Part shown: piece after piece, positions 1 through 10,302 of the stretch
How the letters are laid out: every line of letters starts with the position of its first letter
Numbering within the stretch: the first letter of the stretch is position 1
Source: Isoetes taiwanensis
Lineage: Eukaryota; Streptophyta; Lycopodiopsida; Isoetales; Isoetaceae
DNA: 64,000 nt
Reading direction: 5' to 3'
NCBI GenBank assembly: GCA_021234155.1
Contig: JAJEKV010000052.1
Location: 6,743,358-6,807,357 of the forward strand
Notes under the pieces: generated by a model
Databases searched by the model: none
What the model was told of the DNA's origin: nothing
What the model saw: only the letters and a program-made list of their open reading frames with translations
Translations under genes and position numbers: made by a program

Positions 1-1600
1 CTCAAGTCATTCCAGTCGCGAAAGAGGCGACCGGGCCCCAAACCTCGACCCGTCTGGAAGGGACGGGCTCGACCGGTGCGAGCAGATGTGACCGATGGCC
101 CCAATCATAGAGCTCGCACGGTGGTTGTTCTCGCATGGCATAGAGCTTTTCGGCCCATTTGTCAAGCGGATAGGCGTCCCAGCCAGGCGAGGGAGGGGAA
201 CTCCACCCCTAGGTACTTGTAGGTGGGCGACGTGAAGGGCAATGAGAGTTGTCCCACCCACCCCTCCCCAAAATACCCCCACCATAATTGTATAATACAT
301 GTATGAAATTAAACCATTAAGTAATTTATTTCAAACCATATAGTATCTTAGAGAGTTTGCTATACTTATACCCCTTTGTTACTTAAAGCTATTATTAGAT
401 TTAAGGAACTCACTGTTGTACCTATCTCTAATAGGATAAGTCAGTTGCTTGAGTGCTTTGTCCTTTTCAACATAATTTCCTTTCTATTTTTTTACCAAAA
501 GACAAACTGTTAATGCCCCTGGACGACTCAAAATCAAAGCAACTTAATGTCATGAATCTACGCAAAAACAAGAAAAATACTTGGAAAATACGTAAGAAAT
601 GCGGAGGAAATTCGGCGAAGAACCTAATATATAAACAAGAATCAAGAGTAAAATGGCCCAAAGGCAAGCAGGAACACGAGACAGATGGCTAGAAGTCTCA
701 AGACTGGCATTGAACTGGAATGGTTCGACGAGAAGGAGGTGCCTCCTTATATATCTAGGCCAACGGTCAGGATCGCACCACTCCAATGGTTGAGATCACG
801 CCAAGCGTCGCACATGCATGTAGGTTCTAGAATATTCTAGAACCTCCTGAAAACAACCCCGCATATGAGAAAGACGTGAAGAAATATCTTTAACAAGTAT
901 TGGTAGCACATTTGGCAAAGGTGTGTGACTTATAACTAGAAGGTTGCAAGTTTAAACTTTGTCTTGTGCAACTACCCTTTTGCATCCGTGTGACGACCAT
1001 CTTTTGTACGTACGAGTATAATATTCGTATGATACGAATGTCCGTATGATCGTCACACTTGTCTGAATTGCCTAGGACCTAAATTTACAACAAACGAGGG
1101 TTAGGGACCCAAATTTGTTATAGTAGGGCATAACACCCAAGTTCTAGGGTGTTATCCGCCTTAGCAAACTGGACTGGGCCCGAGAGTTTTATGGTGGTTT
1201 TATGGTAGTTTTGTGGGGGTTTTATGGTGGTTTCCATAATATGCTAGGTATTTATGGCCATCTAGCATAACGAGCTAGGTGTTTATGGGCTTTTCTCTAT
1301 TACTTGTGGTGTGGGTAACACCACTACAACCAATGGCTGAGATCTAATCTCAGCTATAAAACTCGAGGCCACATTGTTTAGGAGAAGCTAATGCATAAAT
1401 AGCTATAGCAAAACATTTACTTATGTACCTACGAAGGGGCTCATCCATAAGGAGCTCGCTATGTCTTCACCCTGATTGATACACGCGTCTTCGCCCTGCA
1501 CTCATTCAACGAAGGATATAGAATGTGAAACACATGTCCATTTTTTCACATAGAAACAAAATTTGACAAAAGCACTGGGAGGCAAAGAAACAGTTACAGA
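1..1600. other. No gene seen
   Basis: I find no open frame here with recognisable protein motifs. The first 300 bases are GC-rich and unlike what follows. Around 1010-1060 there is a palindromic stretch built on ATTCGTATGATACGAAT. Around 1190-1240 a short motif TTTTATGGTGG is repeated. A degenerate RNA polymerase III B-box-like GGTTGCAAGTTTAAAC lies near 933. This may be decayed mobile DNA. Confidence 0.5.
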
Positions 1601-1618
1601 ATGTATGGTTGTGGTGTA

Positions 1619-1785
1619 TTTATGGTTTATTTATTCATATTTATCACTATTAAATTGTTGGTGTGTGACATAGACAGGTACGAGTGTTACACAGACAGGT
1701 ACGCGAGACCGAATTTATGGGTTTATTTATTCATATTGACCACTATTAAATTGTTGGTGTGTTACATAGACAGGTACGCGCGCGA
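1619..1785. repeat. 95-bp tandem duplication upstream of the SDR gene
   Basis: Two copies start at 1619 and 1714. Each begins TTTATGG(G)TTTATTTATTCATATT and continues through ACTATTAAATTGTTGGTGTGT and ACATAGACAGGTACG. They differ at only a few positions. The array ends about 130 bp before the start codon of the dehydrogenase gene, so it lies in its promoter region. Confidence 0.85.
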
Positions 1786-1868
1786 AACGTAGTCGTGACA
1801 AATACGTAGACAAACTATATAAATAAACCCCTTATTAAGCGGATGGACAGGATAGGGTAGAGCAGAAC

Positions 1869-1876
1869 TATATAAA
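1869..1876 (+). promoter_or_regulatory. Probable TATA box of the SDR gene
   Basis: TATATAAA lies 49 bp upstream of the ATG at 1918, which would place transcription start near 1900 and leave a very short leader. A second similar motif (CTATATAAATA) lies near 1815. Position and sequence only; there are no transcript data. Confidence 0.45.
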
Positions 1877-1883
1877 CCCATTA

Positions 1884-1908
1884 CTAGTAAACGTGTGCCC
1901 GGCGTTGC
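1884..1908 (-). mobile_element. Helitron-like 3' terminus remnant
   Basis: The 25 bases from CTAGTAAACGTGTGCC to GGCGTTGC are identical to 5911-5935. Read on the minus strand they end ...GTTTACTAG followed by T, the CTRR-T form of a Helitron 3' end. The hairpin is broken here because the matching GCCGGGC arm is absent. The remnant lies between the TATA box and ATG of the dehydrogenase gene, inside its probable 5' leader. Confidence 0.55.
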
Positions 1909-1917
1909 ATAGCAGAT

Positions 1918-3235
1918 ATGGGTCGTGCATGCTTTTCATCCAAAACTGTTGCCGTTGTTACAGGGAGCTGCCGCGGAATCGGCCTTCAAATTGTCCGGCA
2001 GCTCGCTCGCCATGGCATCACCACCGTTCTCACAGGCAGAAACCCTGATCGCATACAACAGGCCTCTGATTTGCTGCACCAGGATGGCCTCCATGTTTTC
2101 TCTCATCTCCTCGATGTCACCAATCTCATTTCAATTCAAAAATTTGCCTCCTGGCTTCAGTATGAATTCGGTGGTCTCGACATATTGGTAAGATCACTTA
2201 TATCTGTGTCCCAAGAATATGGAGTCAGTATTGTAATTTAAATTAAACGTGGAGTATTTGTGACAGATCAATAACGCCGGAGTTGCAGCACGAGGTGCAG
2301 CAAACTCCAGGCTAGTTATGCAGACGAATTATTATGGGGCGAAACATGTAACAGAGGCTATGCTTCCTCTATTCAGGCCCTCTTCAGCAGGCTCAAGGAT
2401 TGTGAATGTCAGCTCGTCTTTAGCGCGGCTAGATGTAAGAAATATTGGTTTTTATGGACGTAAAAACCATTCAATTCCATTCAATTTATTTAACAGCTTA
2501 TTGTTTTCCTGGACGATAAAAACCATTCAATTCAATTCAATTCATTCAGTAAAAACCATTCAATTCAATTCATTCAGTATGTAACAAATATTGGTTTTCA
2601 TGGGCGATAAAATCTATTCGAATCAATTCAATTCAATTCATTAACAGCATGTACCGAAGCCGGTCACCAAATGCGCATTTTCTGATTCTTCGCCCTTTTT
2701 TTTCTCACAGTGGCTGGAAAACGAGGCGTCAAATTGGGCTTCAAAATTAAACGACGTCGAAGAGCTTTCCGAGGAGCTGATTGAAACATTTGTTGAAAGT
2801 TTTTTGGAAGATGAAAATCAAGGCAAACACATACAGAAGGGATGGCCAAAACTGGAGGGTGTCAACCCGCCGGATCTGCTAGGAAGCTACACTGTCTCCA
2901 AAATGGCACTAAGCGCATACACTAGAATGCTTGCTCGAGATCTGATGAACAGAATCTCAGGCCATGATTTTTTCGTAAATTCCATGTGCCCCGGCTATAC
3001 TGCAACGGACATTACAGGAAAACTTGGACACAGTATAGAAATTGGAGCTGATACTGCAGTGTGGCTCGCTCTGTTGCCCCACAAAGACTGCAAATCTGGC
3101 CAGTTTTTTGTGAACAGAAAACATGAGGGATTTGTTGCGGTTCCGTTGTTTTTGAATAGCGCATTGAGTTACCATCTGGCAGAGCATCGACAGATATTAT
3201 TACACATGTACCTCGCCAGAATTTCATCATCATAA
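1918..3235 (+). CDS. Short-chain dehydrogenase/reductase (carbonyl/salutaridine reductase-like)
   Basis: An NAD(P)-dependent oxidoreductase of the classical SDR fold, probably cytosolic. Three exons, 1918-2187, 2267-2434 and 2711-3235, join in phase 0 with GT-AG introns and give about 320 residues. The cofactor motif TGSCRGIG lies near residues 13-20, INNAG opens exon 2, the catalytic serine is in the NVSSSLARLD segment, and the catalytic YTVSK is in exon 3. The residues before YTVSK are longer than in a minimal SDR, as in the plant carbonyl/salutaridine reductase group. The start is supported by a TATA box 49 bp upstream and by the Rossmann strand beginning soon after the first Met. The natural substrate cannot be told. 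Intron 2 carries an ATTCAATTC microsatellite. The gene appears intact. Confidence 0.9.
2466..2642. repeat. ACCATTCAATTC repeat in SDR intron 2
   Basis: Intron 2 is largely made of ATTCAATTCAATTC-type units, with the phrase AAAAACCATTCAATTC recurring at about 2463, 2518 and 2550. A simple-sequence expansion with no coding content. Confidence 0.8.
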
Positions 3236-3412
3236 ATATATTTTCATAATACAACAATTAGAACCAACTTGTTTCATTTTTCCCAAGCACTTCGAAAGGG
3301 TCCCTCTTATATCCCTTGATCTAGGACAAATTTGTGTGCTTGATTTAGGACAAATTTGTGTGGTGGACCTCGCTTTAGCATTTGTCGAGAGTCCTTATCT
3401 TAAAAATATATG

Positions 3413-3437
3413 TATCTATCTATCTATCTATCTATCT
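3413..3437. repeat. (TATC)n microsatellite
   Basis: About six uninterrupted TATC units in the 3' flank of the dehydrogenase gene. Confidence 0.95.
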
Positions 3438-3462
3438 TAGTCTTATCCTTTCGTAGTTGATT

Positions 3463-3725
3463 CCAGTTAATTTCACTCATCAAGTGGCATCCTTAAAAGC
3501 TCCAACATCCTTTGGGTCCTCACATCCTTTCGTGGTTGATTCCAGTTAATTTCACTCATCAAGTGGCATCCTTAAAAGCTCCAACATCCTTTGGGTCCTC
3601 ACAAAGGCACGTGAATTTGTGGCTCGGGTTAGTTACACCAATATTGGCATCCTTAAAAGCTCCAACATCCTTTGGGTCCTCACAAAGGCATGTGAAATTG
3701 TGGCTCGGGTTAGTTACACCAATAT
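3463..3725. repeat. Interleaved tandem repeats downstream of the SDR gene
   Basis: The segment TTCCAGTTAATTTCACTCAT plus GGCATCCTTAAAAGCTCC occurs at about 3463 and 3540. A second unit containing GTGGCTCGGGTTAGTTACAC occurs at about 3618 and 3699, with period 81. The units share the phrase CCAACATCCTTTGGGTCCTC, so the array grew by unequal duplication. The open frames here are only a by-product of the repeat. Confidence 0.85.
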
Positions 3726-4222
3726 TGATGTTGTCAATAGACCATGTTTGGTCTCCTGTGGACATTAAAATTCCTCCTCCAAATCTGACGTTTTTACATT
3801 GTCAGGCCTTTTATGGCTTTGTAAATTTGCATAGGATGTAAGAAGGACCAAAACAAGACCATTTATAATGCCTACGAATGAGAACAATCTAAAGTGAGAT
3901 GAGCATCATAATGATGGCATGCAAGAAGTGTGATGCAATGTTGCACTTAAAGATCTCTTCTTGACCTATGCTAACATTTATAGAACTTCAACTTTGGAAC
4001 ATTCCATTGTTATTGTACCGAGAGCATGTACCATTACGGAAGGTATGTCCAGTACAGATTCTTACAGCATTGCCTGCGGAGTAGAGATATTAATTCCCCT
4101 AGATGTAGTAACTTTTATCCATTGATTGATGGCACCCTTACATCACTAAGGCCAGCTTTCATCCCTGCTCAACAGGTGGGTGTTGCTGTCAAGCTCCCTT
4201 CTTCCTGTAAAATCAAACAAGA

Positions 4223-4315
4223 TACATCTTCTTTATTCGTTGTAAAAATCCATTGCCTCAAGGTCACGGGTTCAAGTGCTACCAATTAGTCCTGTAGTAG
4301 AGACCTTAAACCTGT
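4223..4315 (+). mobile_element. SINE-like fragment with polymerase III B box
   Basis: GGTCACGGGTTCAAGTGC (4262-4279) resembles a tRNA B box. The surrounding ATTGCCTCAA ... CCAATT ... GTAGAGACCTTA is shared with 42440-42492, which belongs to a fuller SINE-like copy there. No A box is visible here, so this copy is truncated. Confidence 0.5.
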
Positions 4316-4337
4316 CATATGTACTCAATAATCACAT

Positions 4338-4537
4338 GCAAAAAGCAGCTCCTAGCATATCGCGCCTAGGTAGTGGATTGGCTTCCATGTGAAATGTAAA
4401 ATAAAGTGATATAGAATGTACTCATGATATGATGATGAATAATATATGCAAAGCAACTCCTAGCATATCACGCCTAGGTAGTGGATTGACTTCCATTTGA
4501 TATATGTATAATAAAGTGATATAGAATGTACTCGTGG
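4338..4537. repeat. About 110-bp tandem duplication
   Basis: Two copies, starting at about 4338 and 4448, share CTCCTAGCATATC(G/A)CGCCTAGG, TAGTGGATTG(G/A)CTTCCAT and AAAGTGATATAGAATGTACTC. The array lies just outside the left inverted repeat at 4788. Confidence 0.85.
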
Positions 4538-4787
4538 CTTCTTTTTCAGTATTTCATCTTTCATTTGCGAAATGATGCATTCCACAACATTAGGGGCTAG
4601 GGGGTCAAGTCCTAGGCCTAAGTGATAATGTGGTCCCGATGAAGAACCGTATGTTTATAACTCTAGATTTGTGAAGGTGTGCTTCTGTATTCGTATGTAA
4701 ATTTGTATGAAGCTGACACTGGCAATTGGTTTTGGGGAAGAAGCTATATTATCCTGTTCGCTAAGGTCGGCCTGTAGATAGCATCGT

Positions 4788-4813
4788 GGGTGAAAGCATG
4801 TTGTAGTGGAACA
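4788..4813 (+). repeat. Left terminal inverted repeat of the 23-kb element
   Basis: Starts GGGTGAAAGCATGTTGTAGT and matches the reverse complement of 27867-27892 at all 26 positions. A subterminal GCACCACATTT and GTGTGGTGGGA block follows to about 4890. Confidence 0.8.
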
Positions 4814-5098
4814 AAAACGTGCATTTTAGCACCACATTTTTGGGTGCTAAGTGTGGTGGGAACTACCGAATTTGTAGTGGGAGAGGCAGTTATTTTTTCA
4901 AATATACACATGATTACTTATTCAAAATTTTGTCCTTTCTGAATTACACGATCATTTTCCCTCAAAAACTCTGATCACGTTCCCTTAACCCGGCAAGACC
5001 ATTTCTGACTCTGAATTTTCATTTTCCCTCAAAAACTCTGATCACGCTCCCTTAATCCGGCACCATTTCTGATTTCTGGCAAGAAGATCGATCACGAA

Positions 5099-5697
5099 AT
5101 GGCTCTGATCATACCGGACTTGAATGCCACGGGATACACCTATAAGGAAATGTACATGCAAGAAAAGCATTACGCCACACAAGAAGAAATCGAGTCTGTT
5201 TGGGGACCGAAATTATTAGGAAAATCCACTTACAGGTGGGTTGCATTCTAGATTCGGGGATGCCCATGATTCTCTGTTGTTTAAAGTATTGTTTTGTTTC
5301 ATCATGCAGGTTGAAGAATCTGAGCAAGGAGAGGTATAATGAATATATGTCCCTTTACAGGAAAATCACACAAAGGAAGTGTGCCTGGGGAGGCATGGCC
5401 TCACAGACTATGGCTGTTGCGTATTACCTTCACACAAAAGGAAAAGAAATAAACTGGTTGAGTTTCTGGCAACAGTTAAGAGAAAAAGGGTCTGAAGCCT
5501 CTCCGTCCCAACGTAAGAGGAAGCATGCAAGCATTTCAAATAGTGAGGAAGCAGAGCAAAATGCCACAGATGATGCTTCCTCTCTTGAAATGACTAGGCC
5601 ACAATTCAAGCCTCCTCAAGCTGTAAGAAGAATCTCGGGGAAAATCACTGAAAAAATAGGTACTTTTCAACCCTCTTCTTCTGGAACCACCATATGA
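5099..5697 (+). CDS. Uncharacterised spliced gene at the left end of the 23-kb element (partial)
   Basis: The first exon, 5099-5235, starts at ATG (MALIIPDLNATGYTY...) and ends at a CAG/GTGGGT donor in phase 2. The second starts at 5310 after a TGCAG acceptor and keeps the frame across the junction. It runs to a probable donor near 5660, so the stop at 5697 is likely intronic. A possible third exon begins at about 5731 after TTTTCCAG. Exon 2 has an aromatic and basic region (YNEYMSLYRKITQRKCAWGG), then a WLSFWQQLREKG segment and a basic RKRKH stretch that could be a nuclear signal. I do not recognise the family. Its place about 285 bp inside the inverted repeat, reading inward, suggests an accessory gene of the element. 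Confidence 0.5.
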
Positions 5698-5910
5698 TGC
5701 AATTTAATATTGGAACTGTTATTTTCCAGCAAGGTCAAGCAAGCTTGAACAATCAGGTACACCACTTACTTCTTCATTTGGGTGTGTTGTAAGTTATGTG
5801 TAGGAAATTTGTGCTGCTAGTTTCGAGTTGTGGTGGATAATTTCAGTTCACAGTAGTATGTAGCTCCAAATGTGTTACAGGACAGTCATATGGTGCCAAT
5901 TATATGTTAA

Positions 5911-5940
5911 CTAGTAAACGTGTGCCCGGCGTTGCCGGGC
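5911..5940 (-). mobile_element. Helitron-like 3' terminus, hairpin intact
   Basis: On the plus strand CTAGTAAACGTGT is followed by GCCCGGC-GTT-GCCGGGC, a perfect 7-bp stem with a 3-nt loop. Read on the minus strand this is a hairpin, a short spacer and then CTAG, flanked by A on one side and T on the other. That is the layout of a Helitron 3' end. The element body would extend to the right on the plus strand. I cannot find its 5' TC end. Confidence 0.6.
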
Positions 5941-8070
5941 TAATGTCCTTACGTGTGTTTTTACTCAGCCTTTTACGTCCATATGTGCAACTTCGACAAT
6001 AACACATTGATATTGGCAAGAATTGACATTATTTACTTTTGTAATAATTTTTATTATTAAAATAGTCTAATGACAGTATCATCAATGTATTAACTTTGCG
6101 TTTATGGATTTCAGTAGAGAAAACAATGCTTGTTTTGGTATTGTCTTAGCCCATAATTTCATTTGGCCTCATATCAAATCAGTAGAGCTATGGAAAGTTA
6201 ACATGCATATCTTTAAGGTCCATCTTTGTTTCCATTTGAATTCATTTCTTTCCAATCCTACTGGTATGTTAGGATATAACCAAAAAAGAAAACAACTTGA
6301 TAAGGTTGCTTCTGTGTATATAAGATGTATAAGTTAAAATCCAATTCTCAGTGTATTTCAGTATTATCTTATCTGGAGATTCACTTGTTTTCTCTTTTTT
6401 CCGTAACAATAAACGTGGCTTAGCAATTCTAAAGTCATATTGTGTGCCTTAAGTATTTGCAACTACATCCTAATTTAATTGATAGCAGGGAAACTTGTAA
6501 GATCATTAAATGTTGTAGAACATTTAAGTAATTGTAGTATTGAATGTAAAACAATAGCTCATAATTTGGATGGGGATTTGAATTGCACATCCCTTGAGTG
6601 CTCAAAAGGTGCACTGCTAGATGGGCCGAAGCTGAGCAAGATGGACAACTGAATGGCCTATTTTGACGGCCTATAAGTTAGGTTCTAGAGACCATTTGCA
6701 AAGATTTCTGTCTTTTTGAACAGATTAATTCCCAGGCTTTCCAAAATGGTCCTTTTTCCATTTTCATTAAAAAAATCTACTCCGTTGCATTCACACCTTA
6801 AGAAATGCGATAATCTCTTGTAGATGTCCATCAATTGCAATTGAATTAAAACTCAGGACATAATATTCAAAATCATTAGAAATGGGCTTCCAGAATGTCA
6901 ATGTTACAACAGGATATGATGTTTACAGAATGTCAATGTTACAACAGGATATGATGTTTACAAACCTCTACGGCATGTGAGGTTTCACATGCAAAAACCA
7001 CAAATGGCAAAGTAAAAAATGAACAGCATCTTGCTTTTATCCATGCCAAATATCCTAAAGGTAAAGCATATGACATTAAGAAATCTATCGTATGCCAGGT
7101 TTCAAACCCAAAACCATGTTCACACTTGCTGCAAGACCATGATGAGAATGGATTTTTTGATGACAGATTTCATCCAAATAAGAATATCGTGCATTTTGTA
7201 ATGCCCAGCTGATAGATATGATGATGTATTGACATAAACATGCATAAGCATCAATGCATTTTGTCACAATAAATTTATAGACGTGTCAGTCTATGGCCAA
7301 CTTCAACAACACTTCAAACTAAAGAATAACATATAACGTTAGCCCAGTTAGCACAAAAATATAAGCTCTGGTGTGCAAAAATTATAAAAAGGAGAATATG
7401 GCCTATGTTTTGCCTTATGGAAAATGATGCAGACACTGGATATCTGATTTTCTTTCTGCAACCACCTCTATAAAACTGCAAAAATAACAGTTGTAATTGC
7501 AAGGGTCAGTACAAATCAAGCTTCAATCCAACATCCCAGGCAGTATTAGGTAGACAATTCACTAATACCTGACTGTAAGTAGATGCTTTTGGAGAACATC
7601 TGATTTGAATCTGTTTATTGAAAGTAATCGCACAAAACAACATTATGAAGTGCCATAATCATATTAAACAGCAAAGGTGGCTCAAAAGAGAAAAGGCTTA
7701 GAAATGGTCCAAAGAGGCTTAATGAATCTACTTATCCAAGCATTCTATGCCCTTACCTTTATCATCTTCAAAAACGGCCGGCCAAGCTAAATATAGTGAT
7801 GCACCTGTATCCATCTAGAGTGAAATAAAAAAAAAGTGGTGTGTCAGATGAACATATCCTGCAATGAGAAATACAAATAAGAGACCGTAAATGCCACATT
7901 AAAGTGCCCATCCTTTCTTTATAGCAACAAATACCTTCTGATTTTTTCTGATATAGGACAAAAGCATTTCTGGAAACTCCACTTTGGTGCTAACGGGTAA
8001 AATCGGAGCAGGGTATTTTTGGAACTCAGGCTCAAGATTTCCAAGAAATAAAAGACCAGGTACATAGGCA
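5941..8070. other. No gene recognised; possible Helitron body
   Basis: AT-rich sequence without a convincing coding frame. A direct duplication of a TTACAACAGGATATGATGTT unit occurs at 6893-6960. The stretch lies between the Helitron-like terminus at 5911 and the dynamin fragment at 8075. Confidence 0.4.
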
Positions 8071-8074
8071 GAAT

Positions 8075-8377
8075 GCCCCATATCTGACAATGGTGTATCT
8101 TCCTGGTATTACCAGAGTTCCTGTAGGCAGGCAACCATATAACATATATGAGCAGATTTCTGAGATTATAATGGAGTATATTAAGCCGAATGAGAGTATT
8201 ATTCTGAATGTCTTTATCTGATAGTGTTGATTTTCCAACATGCGAAAGCATTAGAATATCTCAAATGGTAGACAAAAGGAAGAAAGGACTTTAGCTGTTG
8301 TGACCAAGGTGGATAAATCGCCTGAAGGTTTATATGAAAAAGTTACAGCAGATGCAGTAAATATTGGGTTAGGTTAA
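8075..8377 (+). pseudogene. Dynamin-related GTPase fragment (plant DRP4/Mx-like), broken
   Basis: Dynamins are large GTPases that remodel membranes. The first part reads TMVYLPGITRVPVGRQP and then EQISEIIMEYIKPNESIIL, matching the G3 region of plant dynamin-related proteins, but the DxxG aspartate is replaced by Tyr (YLPG). After a frameshift near 8215 comes VDFPTCESIRISQMVDK. After a second near 8260 comes ERTLAVVTKVDKSPEG, which holds the G4 TKVD motif, then VTADAVNIGLG and a stop. It has no intact start, P-loop or middle domain, so it is a non-functional fragment. It lies downstream of a Helitron-like terminus, and gene-fragment capture would explain it. Confidence 0.8.
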
Positions 8378-8655
8378 GAATCAGAGCCAGAGTTGGACCC
8401 AAATCTGCCATATTCTTTGGGTCTGGCGATCCCAAACTGGGACGAACAAAGAGCACAATGGCCCCAAAAAAACCCCATACAATAAACCCAGGATTCTTCT
8501 CGTGACAGGGTCTCAGCCAAAACCCTGCGATAATCTGGTAGGGGATCATTATCTGCTTGAAATCTCTCAAAAATAAGATCGATTACTGCCGGCTTGGCTT
8601 CATGGGATAGAAATCTTCTACAACATGGAGAAATGGCAGGGTATTGGTGAATCTG
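8374..8655 (-). CDS. Possible minus-strand coding exon, unknown
   Basis: An open frame on the minus strand ends at TAA (8376-8374) after about 90 codons. It has balanced composition, including HEAKPAVIDLIFERF and DYRRVLAETLSREESW and a late CALCSSQFG. A possible AGGCAG acceptor lies near 8655. A possible first exon starting MAEAKRTLEG lies near 9497-9464. I do not recognise the protein, and the link between these exons is not established. Confidence 0.25.
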   Translation of the reverse strand, partial: QIHQYPAISPCCRRFLSHEAKPAVIDLIFERFQADNDPLPDYRRVLAETLSREESWVYCMGFFWGHCALCSSQFGIARPKEYGRFGSNSGSDS

Positions 8656-9829
8656 CCTCTGCTAAAGAAGCTGTCACTCTAACGTCCAGAGGTTGGATAT
8701 GGTGGATGGATTCAGATGAATGTTTACAACAGAGCTCCAAAAGAAAGAAGATAAAAAAAACCCTTAAATTATAGAAATTTACCTTCTCACAAAGAAAAAT
8801 CGGGGTCAGGCTATATGGCGGCAACAAATGCTCAACTTCAAATAAAGACTTGATTGGATCAAACAAATGCTCAGATCTGAATCTGAAAAAATGCAAGAGA
8901 TGAAGTGTGAGATGAAAAACAGATGAAAAAAATGCAAGAGATGAAGCTGGAAAATAGATAAAATGCAGCAGAGTTAGGGTGTTAGAATTTGAGGAGGGTT
9001 CGAGGAGGATCAGATATGGAAAATAGGCATGCTTCTTATCTGTAAAGTGATTATTTAGTCGCAGAAATAGATATCGAATCTTCATAGCTTGTTACTCTGA
9101 GTCTGAATAGCTTTTTGCCTAAAGCATACAGAGATGCATCTGAGGAAAAAACTTACCTCGACGATTTTTCATAGCCTAATACTCATTTGCCAAACTCGCT
9201 TACTGCAAAGAACTCTTCAACCTGCAAAAAAAAAGAAAGAGAGAAAATAAAATCATACGCTTCAAGCTCCATAGAAGAAACCGGAGGAGAAAAAAATAAA
9301 GTTGAAATCCAACTGGTGATCCTTAAACAATCGCCTAAACTTGGTTTAGGCAGCACAAAACTTCCTCGGATTTACAATGAAATGAAAAAAGGAAAGAACC
9401 GGAAAGCCTTAGCAGATCTGCTCCCCGCCTGATGCAGGATGAAGCTGGAAATACCTGAGCCTTCCAAGGTTCGTTTCGCTTCTGCCATTTTTACCCTTGG
9501 CAAGAAATCATGGAAGCAAGAGGCGATGAGGAGAGTCAATCCTGTAACGGTGGGCTCTAGCGTTACCCACCGCCCCACCATGAAATTTTGGAAAGGAAGC
9601 ATAGTGAAAACCCTAACCCGAGCGCTTCCTCAGCCGGAAAAAGAATACGATAACACAAAAAATGAAACATGAAGAAACTCGCCGGAAAAAGCGTTACATC
9701 CGGCGGCCGGAAAGGGCACACCGGCATCAGCAAGACACCCCAAAAACTTTTTAAATAAGTAGATAATGTAGTTTGTAGCATATGTAGTGTCACATATAGT
9801 ACCAAACGTGGTACCTTATCTGAATAGTG

Positions 9830-10275
9830 AATTGGCTTCCATATGTTTCTATACTTTGTGTCATATGTGATGTTAGATATGGTGATACTTGTGAATGGTG
9901 GATTGTCTGCCATATGTGGTGTCAACTGCTACGCTAAATATTGCACCACGCTATCTGCCACATATGGGGTGGTGGATGCCTGTCGGATGTGGTGCCTTCT
10001 GTGCATTGTGGTGCCACATGTGGTGTCTAATGTGGCACCACTATGGATCCACATTTTGCACCACATGTGGTGTCTTTGACGCCATTTGTGGTGCGAAGTA
10101 ATGGATTGCCATATATGGTGCTTTGGGTGCATTGTGGTGCCATATGTGGTGTGGCATGTGGCACCAGGTTTGGTGCCACATGCCACACCACATGTGGTGA
10201 ATATGACGCCATTTGTGGTGCAAAGTTTGTCATGATGGAATTTGTGGTGTGTAAAGTGGTGCCTGTTGTGTCATG
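9830..10275. repeat. GTGGTG / CCACATGTGG array
   Basis: Degenerate units such as TGTGGTGCCACATGTGGTG recur. Many are near-palindromic because CCACATGTGG is its own reverse complement, so open frames appear on both strands but are not genes. Similar sequence recurs at 19905-20610, 21786-21840, 24000-24070 and 26190-26830, all inside the 26-bp inverted-repeat pair. This fits subterminal or internal repeats of one element family. Confidence 0.75.
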
Positions 10276-10302
10276 TGGTACTAACCTTGGATTACTTTCC
10301 AG

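Noticed and set aside
3512-3841. 109-codon frame with an internal repeat
   Set aside because: The frame is the tandem repeat at 3463-3725 read through; there is no sign of protein-level selection.
7935-8083. Minus-strand exon with good GT-AG borders (SDMGHSAYVPGLLFLGN...)
   Set aside because: It overlaps the edge of the plus-strand dynamin-related fragment, which has clear homology, and I recognise no family for the minus-strand reading.
8618-9085. 155-codon minus-strand frame rich in Phe and Leu
   Set aside because: Composition is that of AT-rich non-coding DNA and no motif is visible.
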